DNA of 49,752 bases from a virus. The position numbers and the translations under genes were made by a program. The notes below the pieces were generated by a model. That model was given only the letters and a program-made list of their open reading frames with translations. It ran no database searches and was not told where the DNA came from. Each line of letters begins with the position of its first letter. Position 1 is the first letter of the stretch. This document shows, piece after piece, positions 1 to 9,677 of the stretch. The DNA lies in IMG/VR virus record IMGVR_UViG_3300035698_006516, positions 1 to 49,752 of that record, one strand, 5' to 3'.

Positions 1-16
1 ACAGATATTTGATGTT

Positions 17-628
17 ATGTCTAATCATGTTTGGGAGAAGATAGGAAATGATGCACTGTTTAAACCAACAGGGCAAATGCAATACCAAGATGGAAATCAA
101 GCCTCAAATTATGTATTGACCTCTGATGTTGATGGAAAAGCTAGCTGGCAACCAGCACAGACTGGCGGAGGCGGTAACACGTGCTCGTTCATTAATATAG
201 CAACATATACTGCTGGTGTCCCTACTACTTTAGTTCATGGATTAAATAGCACAAACTTAGTAGTTGAATTAATTGATGTGACGACTAATGAAAGTGTTGA
301 AACTCTAATTAGTAATTATCAAGCAAACTCTATAGATATTACGACGACAACTACTGTCGCAAGTTTAAAAGTAATCATATTATCTGGAGATTGCACAGGA
401 GGAGGCGGAGGAACAGGTTCTGGCTCAACAAAGGAAGTTCATAATTTTACAACTATTGCTGGAGTTCCACAAATTGTTCCACATACTTTAAATACATTAG
501 ACTTCACATATACAACACGAGAAGGAAATATTATACTCGATGTTGATTTGGAGATATTAGGACTAAATAGCGTACTAATAACGACAACCTCCGATGTTGT
601 ATTAGGAACATTAATAATTATTGGATAA
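17..628 (+). CDS. Putative tail fibre/tip protein with duplicated beta domain
   Basis: The product has 203 residues and no recognised enzyme motif. It reads as a short N-terminal segment, then a glycine-rich linker (GGGGN), a beta-rich domain of about 65 residues (from FINIATY), a second glycine linker (GGGGGTGSGS) and a second related domain (from VHNFTTIAG). The two domains share the pattern TIAGVP...HxLN, then alternating hydrophobic strands ending in LIIIG/VIILSG. Such domains are usual in phage fibre and tip proteins, so a virion role is likely. It lies 2 nt before the next fibre gene on the same strand. The frame stays open to the left edge of the window, so the ATG used here may be internal and the gene may begin outside. 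Exact function is unknown. Confidence 0.6.
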   Translation: MSNHVWEKIGNDALFKPTGQMQYQDGNQASNYVLTSDVDGKASWQPAQTGGGGNTCSFINIATYTAGVPTTLVHGLNSTNLVVELIDVTTNESVETLISNYQANSIDITTTTTVASLKVIILSGDCTGGGGGTGSGSTKEVHNFTTIAGVPQIVPHTLNTLDFTYTTREGNIILDVDLEILGLNSVLITTTSDVVLGTLIIIG

Positions 629-630
629 TC

Positions 631-2046
631 ATGGCAGACTCTAAACAATATAGCGATTTAAAAGTATATGGAAATATAACTGCTGAATCTATTGAAATAT
701 TCGGACACTATTCTCTACCATCGGTAGATGGAACAAATGGTCAAATAATATCAACAAATGGCTCAGGTGTAATAACATTCGTTGATCCAGATTCATTAGG
801 ATTAATTGTGAAATCAAATTTTATTCCAGGCATCGGAACTACTTGGCAAAGCGTAGGAGCAAATATTAAAGTCAATGTTAGTTTATCTCCATTTTCAACT
901 ACTAATTTAACAGAGGGTTCTAATCTATACTTCACTAATGAACGAGTTGATGATAGAGTTAATGATCTTATACGAAATGGAACTGGTATTTCATGGATAT
1001 ATTCAGATGGTGGAAACAGTTTAACTCCAACTATATCATTGGCTCCATTTGATACAGACTCATTATCAGAAGGAGCTGCTAATCTATATTACAATAATGA
1101 ATATGTAGATGATAGAGTTTCAGTATTATTGAGATCTGGATTAGTAGGAATTGATGCAACGAATCCAATTGTCTGGACTTATGTAGATGGACTAGGACAG
1201 TTAGTTCCAACTATATCATTAGCTCCATTCGATACAGATGCCTTATCAGAAGGAGCATCAAATTTATATTATGATGATGAATTAGTTGACGATAGGGTTG
1301 CAACTCTAATAACAAATTCAGCAACTATTACGTGGGTGTATGATGATATTCTAGGTACATTGACTGCAAGCTCTGCCGCCGGTATTACTGGAATAGGTAC
1401 ATATTATGATGGAGCATATATTGGTATTCAGCCTGCTTTGAATTTTACAACAGGTAAACACATGGAATGGCAAATATCTGAAGATTCATTCAATAATAGA
1501 ATAAATGTAGGATTAAATGCACTAGTCTCAATCGAAGCCGCCGACGATACACAAATAACTGCACCAATTGCTGGTGAACACTTAGTATTTGATGGAGTCA
1601 GATGGATTAATTCAAGTTCAGGAGTAGCACCAGAAGTATTAGAAGATCTAGATGATGTTTTCTTTGGAAGCCCAGGCCCGCAAGATGGAGATCATTTAAT
1701 ATATGAAGGAGGATTATGGGTTGCAGAACCTAGCGAATCTAATAGAATGACTGAAGTTACTTCTACACCATATATTATTATAGATTCTGACCGATATATT
1801 TCACATCAATATTCTAAAATCGGAACCTCTGCTATTTACTTGCCATTACTTACTTCAGATAACCATGGAATTGAGATAACAATAAAGGATGCAAGTTATA
1901 GTGCAGCTTCAAATAATATCGCAATTTATCCAGGAGGAGTGCTTGATAAAGTTGATGATAATGGTGCTGGCATTCTTATTTCAACAGATGGCGGGTATTA
2001 TTCATTTAAAGCAAATTTCAATACTAATAACTGGGAAGCATATTAA
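631..2046 (+). CDS. Tail fibre-like structural protein with three DDRV repeats
   Basis: The protein has 471 residues. Near the N-terminus is a segment of the SLPSVDGTNGQ...TNGSG type common in phage fibres. Three repeats of about 80 residues follow, each with the signature LxEGxxNLYxxxExVDDRV (starting near residues 95, 145 and 205). Repeats of this NLYYT/DDRV type are well known in tail fibre and adhesin-like phage proteins. The C-terminal third has mixed beta sequence with a segment rich in isoleucine and tyrosine (TPYIIIDSDRYISH), possibly a tip or trimerisation region. The gene follows the preceding fibre gene by 2 nt, so the two are probably co-transcribed. It converges with the minus-strand gene that follows; both stop codons lie in the same TTAA. 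A fibre or tail-tip role is inferred from repeats and context. Confidence 0.65.
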   Translation: MADSKQYSDLKVYGNITAESIEIFGHYSLPSVDGTNGQIISTNGSGVITFVDPDSLGLIVKSNFIPGIGTTWQSVGANIKVNVSLSPFSTTNLTEGSNLYFTNERVDDRVNDLIRNGTGISWIYSDGGNSLTPTISLAPFDTDSLSEGAANLYYNNEYVDDRVSVLLRSGLVGIDATNPIVWTYVDGLGQLVPTISLAPFDTDALSEGASNLYYDDELVDDRVATLITNSATITWVYDDILGTLTASSAAGITGIGTYYDGAYIGIQPALNFTTGKHMEWQISEDSFNNRINVGLNALVSIEAADDTQITAPIAGEHLVFDGVRWINSSSGVAPEVLEDLDDVFFGSPGPQDGDHLIYEGGLWVAEPSESNRMTEVTSTPYIIIDSDRYISHQYSKIGTSAIYLPLLTSDNHGIEITIKDASYSAASNNIAIYPGGVLDKVDDNGAGILISTDGGYYSFKANFNTNNWEAY

Positions 2047-2591
2047 TCGAAATCTAAACTAAGATCAAAATCAAAGTATGCAAATTTAGCAGTAAATGTT
2101 CTGAATTCTGGAACAACTGAACTGTATGATAATTTGAATCCATCTACACCTGTTAAAATAGGTTTCTTAAATAAAATAGATGAGACAATATATCCTTGAT
2201 TATCTAGTAAAGCTAATCTCATTGGATCAAAGGTCTGCTTCTTATTCTTGAAGTCTAAGAAAATATCTGCATTCTCTTTGAATATGAAGTAATTCAAATA
2301 CGCATCAGTAAGTTTAAAAGTTATTTCTAAAGTCCTCTTATGTAAATCAATAGGTTGTACTGAATTCTTATATTCTTGTTTCTTACCTAATACTCTGGTT
2401 TGAGTAGCAACATCCATGTTCCAACCTGGAAAATCTATACTTTGGATAGTTGCTGACATGAATTCACTAATAGTATCATATGGAACTATTAAGCTCTGGT
2501 AATACTTTTTATATTTCTCATTTATCTCAGGTGCAAAGAAGTCATCTGGGAAAAGAATAATAAAGCCATTCTGTCTTGCGTTTAGTAACAT
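2043..2591 (-). CDS. Putative tail tube or tube-baseplate junction protein
   Basis: The product has 182 residues. The order of elements resembles the gp19/gp54 tube fold: a central segment SIDFPGW, a beta-strand pair (HKRTLEITFKLTDAYLN), a helix-like FKENADIFLDF and a C-terminal strand pair ending TFTAKFAYFDFDLSLDFD, comparable with the F.V.LALDYW ending of T4 gp19. It lies directly downstream of the gp15-like gene, which fits a tail-completion cluster. A GAATAAATAT element lies 8 nt before the start codon and could be a weak late promoter, but it overlaps the end of the upstream gene. The assignment is by pattern and context only; another small baseplate protein is possible. Confidence 0.4.
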   Translation of the reverse strand: MLLNARQNGFIILFPDDFFAPEINEKYKKYYQSLIVPYDTISEFMSATIQSIDFPGWNMDVATQTRVLGKKQEYKNSVQPIDLHKRTLEITFKLTDAYLNYFIFKENADIFLDFKNKKQTFDPMRLALLDNQGYIVSSILFKKPILTGVDGFKLSYSSVVPEFRTFTAKFAYFDFDLSLDFD

Positions 2592-2602
2592 ATCTTAAAT
2601 AT

Positions 2603-3388
2603 TTATTCTGCTGGTGGATGATCCTTATCAACGAAGGTATCTCCAGTTTTTGTACTTTCGCCTTCAATTCCTTTACGTATATTCCAATGATCAATCTTGT
2701 TTCCTTTATACATTTTAGAATGCTCATCGAAACTAGGAAAATACGTCTCCATGTCAATTATGATATTGTGCTTAACCGTTGTATCATCATCATATGTAAA
2801 TTGTGACTTTTCTTCAACTGATCCAGAATCAGGAAATGATATTCCTGCAGGTATTCTATTTCCTCTATATTGAAAATATCTGACAGTATTCTTATGATAG
2901 AATCCTAGAATTCGTTCTATTATCTTGAACATCTTATTTAGGTTATCACTCTCTATTTCTATGTTGAATCTTAGAGTCATCGGTAAAACATATAATCTGG
3001 CTGAGAATGCCTTTAATTTCTTTTCATCATTTACTCCTTTCTCTTCTTGATTAAATGAACCTCTAACGAATTTATTAGTTATGTCTCCAGTTCTAATTGA
3101 GAAGTCTTGGAACTTAATAATTCCTCTAGGTAACTTCTCATAATTTCCTTCTGCTATGCTAGGATAATTACAATCACTTGGGAGACCCATAAAGAAATCC
3201 TTCATGAATCCTTCATCTCGTCCATAGTTATAAAAGAATGGAACAGGGTGTTTAGTAATTGCTCCATCTCTTTCAAGCTCAATAATTACTTCGTTATTAA
3301 GAAGATCAATCAGAGTAGCTGCCGCATTTCTAAAGAAAATGTCTTGTACGTTACTATTTCGAATATTTTGATTCTCTGGTAATTGCAT
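2603..3388 (-). CDS. Tail sheath stabiliser/terminator, gp15-like
   Basis: The 261-residue protein is close in length to T4 gp15 (about 272). Several blocks line up with gp15. The N-terminal IFFRNAAATLIDLLNNEV followed by a VPFFYNYGRDEGFMKDF segment corresponds to the gp15 opening and its VPITYASKEHFMMKL stretch. LPRGIIKFQDFSI corresponds to LPRINLHLVDFSY. MTLRFNIEIESDNLNKMFKIIERIL corresponds in pattern to the gp15 segment IYELSIFTRYEDDMFQIVEQIL. Known gp15 hexamers cap the sheath and tube and form the surface that joins the head. The gene starts 3 nt after the stop of the large gene upstream and is followed by a tube-like gene, which fits a tail-completion group. The relation is remote, so sequence-profile confirmation would matter. 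Confidence 0.6.
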   Translation of the reverse strand: MQLPENQNIRNSNVQDIFFRNAAATLIDLLNNEVIIELERDGAITKHPVPFFYNYGRDEGFMKDFFMGLPSDCNYPSIAEGNYEKLPRGIIKFQDFSIRTGDITNKFVRGSFNQEEKGVNDEKKLKAFSARLYVLPMTLRFNIEIESDNLNKMFKIIERILGFYHKNTVRYFQYRGNRIPAGISFPDSGSVEEKSQFTYDDDTTVKHNIIIDMETYFPSFDEHSKMYKGNKIDHWNIRKGIEGESTKTGDTFVDKDHPPAE

Positions 3389-3391
3389 ACG

Positions 3392-5536
3392 TTACTTATT
3401 TTTGGCTATGAATGGAACATTCAATTGAGGCTTACAATTATCAATGAAGATAAGCATAGACTCGTCTTTTATATATTGCTGACTAAGTATGAATTCATGC
3501 TGTTCTTCTTGTAAAACAGTATTGAATAGCCTTAGATTTGAAATCTTGATATTAGATGCAGGTAGTGCGTAAAATGTTTCAAGTTCATATTCAGAAACTG
3601 CTAGTGACCTCTGTGAAGAAAGTATTTGTCTTAACCCTGAATGATTTATGATATCAGAAGGATCTTCAGTTATTTCATATACATAAGTCGCTGCTTGTTT
3701 AAATTCATTAGAAGCAGATGCAATAATTGCATGCCATTCTCCTGATTTGAAGTCAGTTATTAGAAGCACAGTCACATTAGTATTTAGTGTAGTTGTTATT
3801 GTGAGGTCTCCTTCTGATGCACTTGCTGAATATAAAGCAAAAGTAGCTTCGATCTTCATTCCTTTACCTGTTTCTGGATCATATCCATCAATTAATTTAA
3901 CGACTGATCCATCTGCTGGTACATTAAATAGGCAAGTAAAGGTAAAGTTCTGAGCATCAGTTAAATTGAATCTAGGATTAGCTTCATAAATTACAGCAGT
4001 TTGTCCTGTTAAAAAGCTTACGAACGTTTCTCCGCTGATATCTTCAGTCACTACATCTTGTTGTTTAGTATATGATAGATCTCGATATGATTCTATTCGA
4101 ATATATCTCCCAGCTTCAGATTGGCCTATGTGATCTGGTATAGTATCATATGGTCCACGTGTTCTTATATATTTAGTAGAAGTTCCTTGAACGTTCTTAT
4201 CTCCAGTAATTAATGCACCGTTTCTCCAAGTCTTATAAATATCGCTATTTTGGTATGCGATAATTACGTCATTCGATACAGTTAATGTATCATCTAAACT
4301 TTGGAGATTCTCCTTATTCATAGACTCACGTAATGCTGGAGTGTCGTTAGTTAATTTATAGTTCTGATCCTCAGATGGAACTCGAACTAAATCATAATAG
4401 TTCTCAATAAGACTAGCAAAGTTGTAAGTATATTTCAACGGTTTTAACGATATGTCAGGATGCATCGCTCTTCTAGCGTTATCATATGATTGAGAGATGG
4501 TCTGAAACTGCTGAGGGAGTGTGGCGTCCTTCATAGCGTCCTCAATCTCTTCTGCAAATAGTTCCTCTCCGCTTACGATTACATTGTCGAGAAAGTGACG
4601 GGATTCATCGGTAAGCAACATGTCAATATTAGGATTATACTTCTTAAGTTGTATTTTCCAGAAGGTAGGAGACATCATGAATCCTCTATGTAGATATGAT
4701 CCTTGGATCTCATACATTCTATTGATTAATGGAAAGTATAGGAAGTCTCTTTTTCTAGGTTCTGATTTTACTCCAAATATTGATTGAAAGTATCTGTGAT
4801 CTAAATGAACTTCAAATGGCATTTCAAAATCTATACCGAATTCTCGATATTTTGGCATATTACTTGGGAATGCATTCTTAGGAACTGCGACTTTAACACA
4901 TTTCATATCCACATTCTTGTAGATTGTCCACTCCTTAAAGATGTAATCTCCACTCGTTGAATCTGGAACAGTTCTGAAATATACAACTTCATGTCCATAG
5001 ATCACGTTAGTAAAATATGAAAGTTCATTGAATACTCCTACTGCTGAGTCCACATCATATGGTCTAAAGGTAGGATCGCTCGTTGCTACAATTGATGTAC
5101 ACTTTTCATCAGAACACATTACTACTGGAGATATCACATTTGGAATAGTAACAGGTGATTTGAATCTCAGTTTTATTTCATTGATTGATAATGTTGCGGG
5201 TAATTCAGACATAGACCCATCATCATATTTGTACTTAATCTCGAAATAATATCTCTCATTCTTATCAAAGCTAATATCATCAGCCGTCATTAAATCAGTA
5301 GGCGATAATTCATACCATAATGACCAATCTAATCTGTTCCTAGAATATCTAAAAGTTCTAACAAGATTAGTTAAATCTAAAGCAGACGGTGAAGTTATCA
5401 TTAGGTCTTCTTCAAATAACGTTATTCTTGATATCCCTTTAACTGGTTCAGTAGTTGAGAATATTCTATAATTCTTACTGAACGTTATTGAGTTGCTATC
5501 GCTGTTAATTAGAAGCTTAACTGTAGTGTATGCCAT
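3392..5536 (-). CDS. Large virion structural protein with LamG-like C-terminus
   Basis: The protein has 714 residues and no signal peptide. The N-terminal half is beta-rich, with a conserved-looking aromatic block around residues 255-310 (FGVKSEPRKRDFLYFPLI, then MYEIQGSYLHRGFMM). The C-terminal third looks like a concanavalin/LamG-type sandwich: NFTFTCLF, GEWHAIIASASN and NIKISNLRLFNTVLQEEQ are typical of strand and edge positions in that fold. Such domains bind carbohydrate or serve as structural modules in phage tails. It is the first gene of a minus-strand group reading into the gp15-like and tube-like genes. An AATAAATAA late box lies 22 nt before the ATG. A baseplate or tail accessory role is inferred; the exact part is unknown. 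Confidence 0.55.
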   Translation of the reverse strand: MAYTTVKLLINSDSNSITFSKNYRIFSTTEPVKGISRITLFEEDLMITSPSALDLTNLVRTFRYSRNRLDWSLWYELSPTDLMTADDISFDKNERYYFEIKYKYDDGSMSELPATLSINEIKLRFKSPVTIPNVISPVVMCSDEKCTSIVATSDPTFRPYDVDSAVGVFNELSYFTNVIYGHEVVYFRTVPDSTSGDYIFKEWTIYKNVDMKCVKVAVPKNAFPSNMPKYREFGIDFEMPFEVHLDHRYFQSIFGVKSEPRKRDFLYFPLINRMYEIQGSYLHRGFMMSPTFWKIQLKKYNPNIDMLLTDESRHFLDNVIVSGEELFAEEIEDAMKDATLPQQFQTISQSYDNARRAMHPDISLKPLKYTYNFASLIENYYDLVRVPSEDQNYKLTNDTPALRESMNKENLQSLDDTLTVSNDVIIAYQNSDIYKTWRNGALITGDKNVQGTSTKYIRTRGPYDTIPDHIGQSEAGRYIRIESYRDLSYTKQQDVVTEDISGETFVSFLTGQTAVIYEANPRFNLTDAQNFTFTCLFNVPADGSVVKLIDGYDPETGKGMKIEATFALYSASASEGDLTITTTLNTNVTVLLITDFKSGEWHAIIASASNEFKQAATYVYEITEDPSDIINHSGLRQILSSQRSLAVSEYELETFYALPASNIKISNLRLFNTVLQEEQHEFILSQQYIKDESMLIFIDNCKPQLNVPFIAKNK

Positions 5537-5557
5537 GAATGTTGACTTTCATTTAGT

Positions 5558-5566
5558 TTATTTATT
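5558..5566 (-). promoter_or_regulatory. Late promoter-like box AATAAATAA
   Basis: AATAAATAA on the minus strand, 22 nt before the start codon at 5536. It matches the box found before several other virion genes and resembles the T4 late promoter TATAAATA recognised by gp55. It forms a divergent pair with the plus-strand box at 5605. Confidence 0.6.
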
Positions 5567-5604
5567 TGGATTTTTAATTTAAACTCAGTCACACTTCCTG
5601 AGTA

Positions 5605-5614
5605 GAATAAATAA
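5605..5614 (+). promoter_or_regulatory. Late promoter-like box GAATAAATAA
   Basis: GAATAAATAA, 19 nt before the ATG at 5633. Spacing and sequence match the other late boxes in the window. The 96-nt gap between the divergent genes holds this box and its minus-strand partner. Confidence 0.6.
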
Positions 5615-5632
5615 ACAAAAGAGACTTATCAC

Positions 5633-6448
5633 ATGTCTACGCCAGCATTCATATTAGATCCACTATGGATCACCAAAGGAGATTACCTTGATTCTGAAAG
5701 AATAGACTATGTTCTATTGGATGCCAGCATGAAATATCGAGATGCATTAGATGACGATATTCTAGACTATTTTTACGAAATTATGTTTCACTCATTGAAT
5801 CTGAATAATTTAGCTACGAATGGAACTATTATGAATCACAAATTCAAAGATGTTCTTTCTAATCCTAGATTAAAGGAGATACGTGATAATCTCAAGTCAG
5901 TATATCAAATAAAAGATGAAACTACTGAGATCTTTAAGAATGCTAATTTCGTATTCCTTAATATCCTTCTAGAATACATGACATTTGAACTTGAAATATA
6001 TGACAAGTTGAAACTCTTTTATAAGAACCAGAGATTCCATAAAAATCGAGAAATATTCATCGTAACTAATATGATGGGTGAGAAAATATACAAGATTTGG
6101 AAACTATCTGAAGACCGACGTAAATCTCTAGGTTACTCATTCGCTAAGATTAGAGATATAGAAGTACCTGAAATACGTGAGAATATTCTACCTGAAGAAA
6201 TAGCTAAATTAAATGATCCACGATTAAAGCATCTAGAGAGTAATAAGAATCTATGCTTCGTGATAATCGAAGAAGAAACAAATGAAGATCTAGCTGCAGT
6301 CGTAGTTAAAGACACCATTCTACTCAATAAAGGAATAGCTAAAGGATTAAACTTTGAGACTAATATTATTGAAGAACTTTATCGACTCCTATGGGGAGAA
6401 AAAGTAATGCCCTTTACATTAGATCAATGGGTTCATGATAAGATTTAA
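5633..6448 (+). CDS. Unrecognised late protein, mostly helical
   Basis: The product has 271 residues and matches no family I can name. It is rich in charged helices (for example EIYDKLKLFYKNQRFHKNREIF) with a short beta segment near residues 205-230 (NLCFVIIEEETNEDLAAVVV). There is no signal peptide, membrane segment or clear active site. It is the only plus-strand gene inside the minus-strand late module. It has its own late-type box 19 nt upstream and ends in a TTAA that also holds the stop of the converging fibre gene. Expression with the virion genes suggests a structural or assembly role, for example a chaperone for a neighbouring fibre, but this is inference only. Confidence 0.6.
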   Translation: MSTPAFILDPLWITKGDYLDSERIDYVLLDASMKYRDALDDDILDYFYEIMFHSLNLNNLATNGTIMNHKFKDVLSNPRLKEIRDNLKSVYQIKDETTEIFKNANFVFLNILLEYMTFELEIYDKLKLFYKNQRFHKNREIFIVTNMMGEKIYKIWKLSEDRRKSLGYSFAKIRDIEVPEIRENILPEEIAKLNDPRLKHLESNKNLCFVIIEEETNEDLAAVVVKDTILLNKGIAKGLNFETNIIEELYRLLWGEKVMPFTLDQWVHDKI

Positions 6449-9400
6449 ACCAATCTGTCAATTCTACCAATTATTCCGTTTATTTGATTTATATTTATGA
6501 AATAATGCTGCCATAATTCTATATCATCGCCAGCCTCTAATTCAAGTACCCAAGAAAAAGAATTAGTTATGTCAGCTGTACGTATATCTTGAAATATTGG
6601 AGTACCAGTAGTAGGATCATCATTGATATATAATCCAAGGTCAGTCCAATCACCAATATTACTTAATCCTGCATGCTGAAAGCTAAACAAATATGTTCCA
6701 GAATATTTAGGACTAAATCTACTTAAAGACCCACCAGTTTTAAATTCATCATTTACATCGCCAGTATCATCAAAGTCCATTAGTTGCTCGGGATTACCTC
6801 CATTTACTTCAGTTTGAAGACCACCAGTCAACCCAATATGGGTAAATCGTGGTGCTCTGATATCTGCCGCAATTGCTAGATTTCCCATAACTCCTAGCTC
6901 TCCGCCGACTGTTGCTGATTGACTCATTTGAACATCTCCACCAAATTTAGAGTCTTTAGTAACTGTTAAACTATCAGTCCTTAGTGATTCTATATGAGCA
7001 CCACCTGTATAAAAACCATCAAAATCAACAGCAATTAAGGATTCAACATCATTTTCATCAGTGAATCTATCAAGAGCAGCGACGTATATATACTTTCCAA
7101 TAACGATAAACCTATTTCCTCTAACTGTAAATCCAGTATCTGGATCAAGTAATTCTTTACTCCATATTAAGTGCAGTTGTGAACCAAGTAGAAAAGTTCG
7201 ATTTGTTATATCAAATTTGTAAATAGTTGACATCCAAAATTCATCTCTAGTTAAAATATATAAACTGTTTCCAATCAGCTTCATATCTAATATCATCCGG
7301 TTAGATGGTATATTAATAGCATCTGAACCTAATTGTGGATAACTGAACTCACAATCTGGATAATTAGTCTGTAGTCCATTTACATCCTTTGTTGAGTAAA
7401 CGACTAATTTATTACCATAACCGACGAATATTTCATCTCGACTTGCACATATTGCACCATGTCGATGTACATTAGGAAAATTGACTTCATCTACGCTTGA
7501 TGTTAATAAAGTAGTAGCAGATTTACCAATATATTGTAATGACTTAGACGAACCATATCCGCTATCTAGTTCTCTAGTAGTAAAGGCTTTAACATCGATT
7601 ACTATGTCATTCGTTGGATTAGTTCCAACATTATATTCAGTTGTCTCTTGTTCCCAATTTAAAGTATAGATATTTTCACCAACGATATCCATATCCATAA
7701 TTGCATGTCTAGGATTTTCTAAAGGATCCAATGTAGTTGGGGCAATTGCAAATGAAGATACTGCTGGATTTTCAGGGTCAGATACGTCTACTGAAACGAC
7801 TCTACCGTCGTAGTTGATTCCAGCTAAAGTATATGAATCACCTGGTGTATTGAAACCATGTAGATTATTAGTTCCGACTATTGCATGATTTCCATGCATC
7901 ATAACTCGATATGCACTAGTTAAATAAGTTATATCAGATGCAGGATCACCATCCCAACCGATTTGTCCTACTCTTTTTAATCCATAATCATTATGTTCAT
8001 TTGTTTTAAGTACTTGAAAATAAGTATGATCATATTTATCATTAAAGTGCGAAGGAAATGTAGTATTTGCTTCATCAGTTAATCCACGTTGTTGAGTATT
8101 AACTACACAAATATATTCACCAAAACTAGCCGCGTCACTTGCACCAGGGCCAATCGGATTAGTATAATTATATGGCTGTGGACAGACACCTACACCGACA
8201 CTAACGGTATTAGGATAAGTTCTACCATTAAATTTAACATAATTAAAGCTAGTATAATTGTGTCTAGATTTAATATCAGTAGGGTCATCTATATTGAACC
8301 TATTGAAATATCCATAATTATTAACCAAATCACTAGAACTTGCCGTTTTTACAAATGGGCTTCCAGATACAGTATATACATCAGTACCAATAACAGCTAT
8401 TCCCATATGTCCATAATGATATGATGGTGCACCCTTTTCAGCTATTCCTGTATTTTTCTCAGTAGGAGCTGTGGTTCCTAATTGAATAATATTTCCACCA
8501 TCTTGCCATAGCTCATCGTTTAAATAAATCGAAACGATGTTTGCAAGGTTGTCAACCATTATATACTTATTATCAATATTGTATTGAACATATCCAGTAT
8601 CAGCTGGAAATCTTCCACCATTAATAGTATTGTCAATAGATAATCCGATTGTTCCTAATGCTCCTGATCCATTAAAGGCAATGCCATCTACTTTAGTAAG
8701 TTCAGTAAGTCCAGCTAATTGGTCAATTCCATATCTAGAGCCAATATATGTTGTAGCAGTTTTATGAACAGTCAATAATGGATTCACGTCATATAAATAT
8801 TTCGGTGTAGTGAATTTAAAAAGACCGTTCATTGTTTGATTAGGATCAAGTGCAATGCCATCAGGAACTTCTAATGAGAAATCCATAAGTGTATTGTATT
8901 CTTGAGCAGGATGAACAGAACCTACATTCTTATAGAATTTACCTTTAAAGTTTTCAAAGATTGTAGATAATTCAACATCACCGCCTGTATTAGTATATAA
9001 TGATCCTAGCTCTATGTGATACCTACCAGTCGTCGCTAGTGTATGATCAACAGAAAGAGCTAAAATTGAATTGAAGAACTCATCAGTATTTGGAAAGCTT
9101 ATTCCATTTACTTCTGGTCCTGGAGGATTAGCATAAGTTAATGCTCCATGTAAAGCATCTTCATCCCAATTATTAAGAAGAAGTATATCATTTTCTACAC
9201 GAGGTCCATTCACACCAAGTGCATTATCTGGATTATCTCGATTATTGAATAAAATATATCGATCATCATCTGGCGAACCGACTCCGAATCCTCTAATAAA
9301 TGGTGAAGGCGAAGCTAGTAAATAATTATTGATTATGTTAGAAATATCTGCTACAAAAATCCAAGCAGTTCCATCATATTGCCATATAGCCAGATTCGTA

Positions 9401-9675
9401 GAATCAAGGTACATATCTCCACTTATTAAATCAATAGGGAAGGTAAGAATATTAGGATCAGCTCCAGCATCTACAAACCAGGTTGCTCCTCTTGGTCCTG
9501 GATCTCCATCGATTCCGATTGGACCTAATCCGCCTAGTCCTCCTAGTAATCCGCGAATACCCTGTTCACCAATACCTAACTCCAATAATCTATTGAAGTT
9601 CCAGTTGGTCTTATCAACATGTATTTCTTGTGAGTCAGATGGAAATAATTCCTTTAAGTTAATTCTAATTGGCAT
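6445..9675 (-). CDS. Receptor-binding fibre: collagen-like, LVIVD propeller, C1q-like tip
   Basis: The 1076-residue protein has a modular fibre design. An N-terminal segment (NWNFNRLLELGIGEQG) runs into about nine Gly-X-Y triplets (GIRGLLGGLGGLGPIGIDGD and on, residues about 37-63), a short collagen-like stalk. The middle, from about residue 400 to 850, contains propeller-type repeats; one is a near-textbook LVIVD repeat, RVVSVDVSDPENPAVSSF. Next comes a fibre segment with SLTVTKDSKFGGDVQMSQSA. The last 110 residues look like a C1q/TNF jelly roll (SRFSPKYSGTYLFSFQHAG, SFSWVLELEAGDDIELWQ). Collagen stalks and C1q-like tips are known in trimeric receptor-binding proteins. The gene lies 2 nt after the 1757-residue gene. 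Host-recognition function is inferred from architecture. Confidence 0.7.
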   Translation of the reverse strand: MPIRINLKELFPSDSQEIHVDKTNWNFNRLLELGIGEQGIRGLLGGLGGLGPIGIDGDPGPRGATWFVDAGADPNILTFPIDLISGDMYLDSTNLAIWQYDGTAWIFVADISNIINNYLLASPSPFIRGFGVGSPDDDRYILFNNRDNPDNALGVNGPRVENDILLLNNWDEDALHGALTYANPPGPEVNGISFPNTDEFFNSILALSVDHTLATTGRYHIELGSLYTNTGGDVELSTIFENFKGKFYKNVGSVHPAQEYNTLMDFSLEVPDGIALDPNQTMNGLFKFTTPKYLYDVNPLLTVHKTATTYIGSRYGIDQLAGLTELTKVDGIAFNGSGALGTIGLSIDNTINGGRFPADTGYVQYNIDNKYIMVDNLANIVSIYLNDELWQDGGNIIQLGTTAPTEKNTGIAEKGAPSYHYGHMGIAVIGTDVYTVSGSPFVKTASSSDLVNNYGYFNRFNIDDPTDIKSRHNYTSFNYVKFNGRTYPNTVSVGVGVCPQPYNYTNPIGPGASDAASFGEYICVVNTQQRGLTDEANTTFPSHFNDKYDHTYFQVLKTNEHNDYGLKRVGQIGWDGDPASDITYLTSAYRVMMHGNHAIVGTNNLHGFNTPGDSYTLAGINYDGRVVSVDVSDPENPAVSSFAIAPTTLDPLENPRHAIMDMDIVGENIYTLNWEQETTEYNVGTNPTNDIVIDVKAFTTRELDSGYGSSKSLQYIGKSATTLLTSSVDEVNFPNVHRHGAICASRDEIFVGYGNKLVVYSTKDVNGLQTNYPDCEFSYPQLGSDAINIPSNRMILDMKLIGNSLYILTRDEFWMSTIYKFDITNRTFLLGSQLHLIWSKELLDPDTGFTVRGNRFIVIGKYIYVAALDRFTDENDVESLIAVDFDGFYTGGAHIESLRTDSLTVTKDSKFGGDVQMSQSATVGGELGVMGNLAIAADIRAPRFTHIGLTGGLQTEVNGGNPEQLMDFDDTGDVNDEFKTGGSLSRFSPKYSGTYLFSFQHAGLSNIGDWTDLGLYINDDPTTGTPIFQDIRTADITNSFSWVLELEAGDDIELWQHYFININQINGIIGRIDRLV

Positions 9676-9677
9676 CT

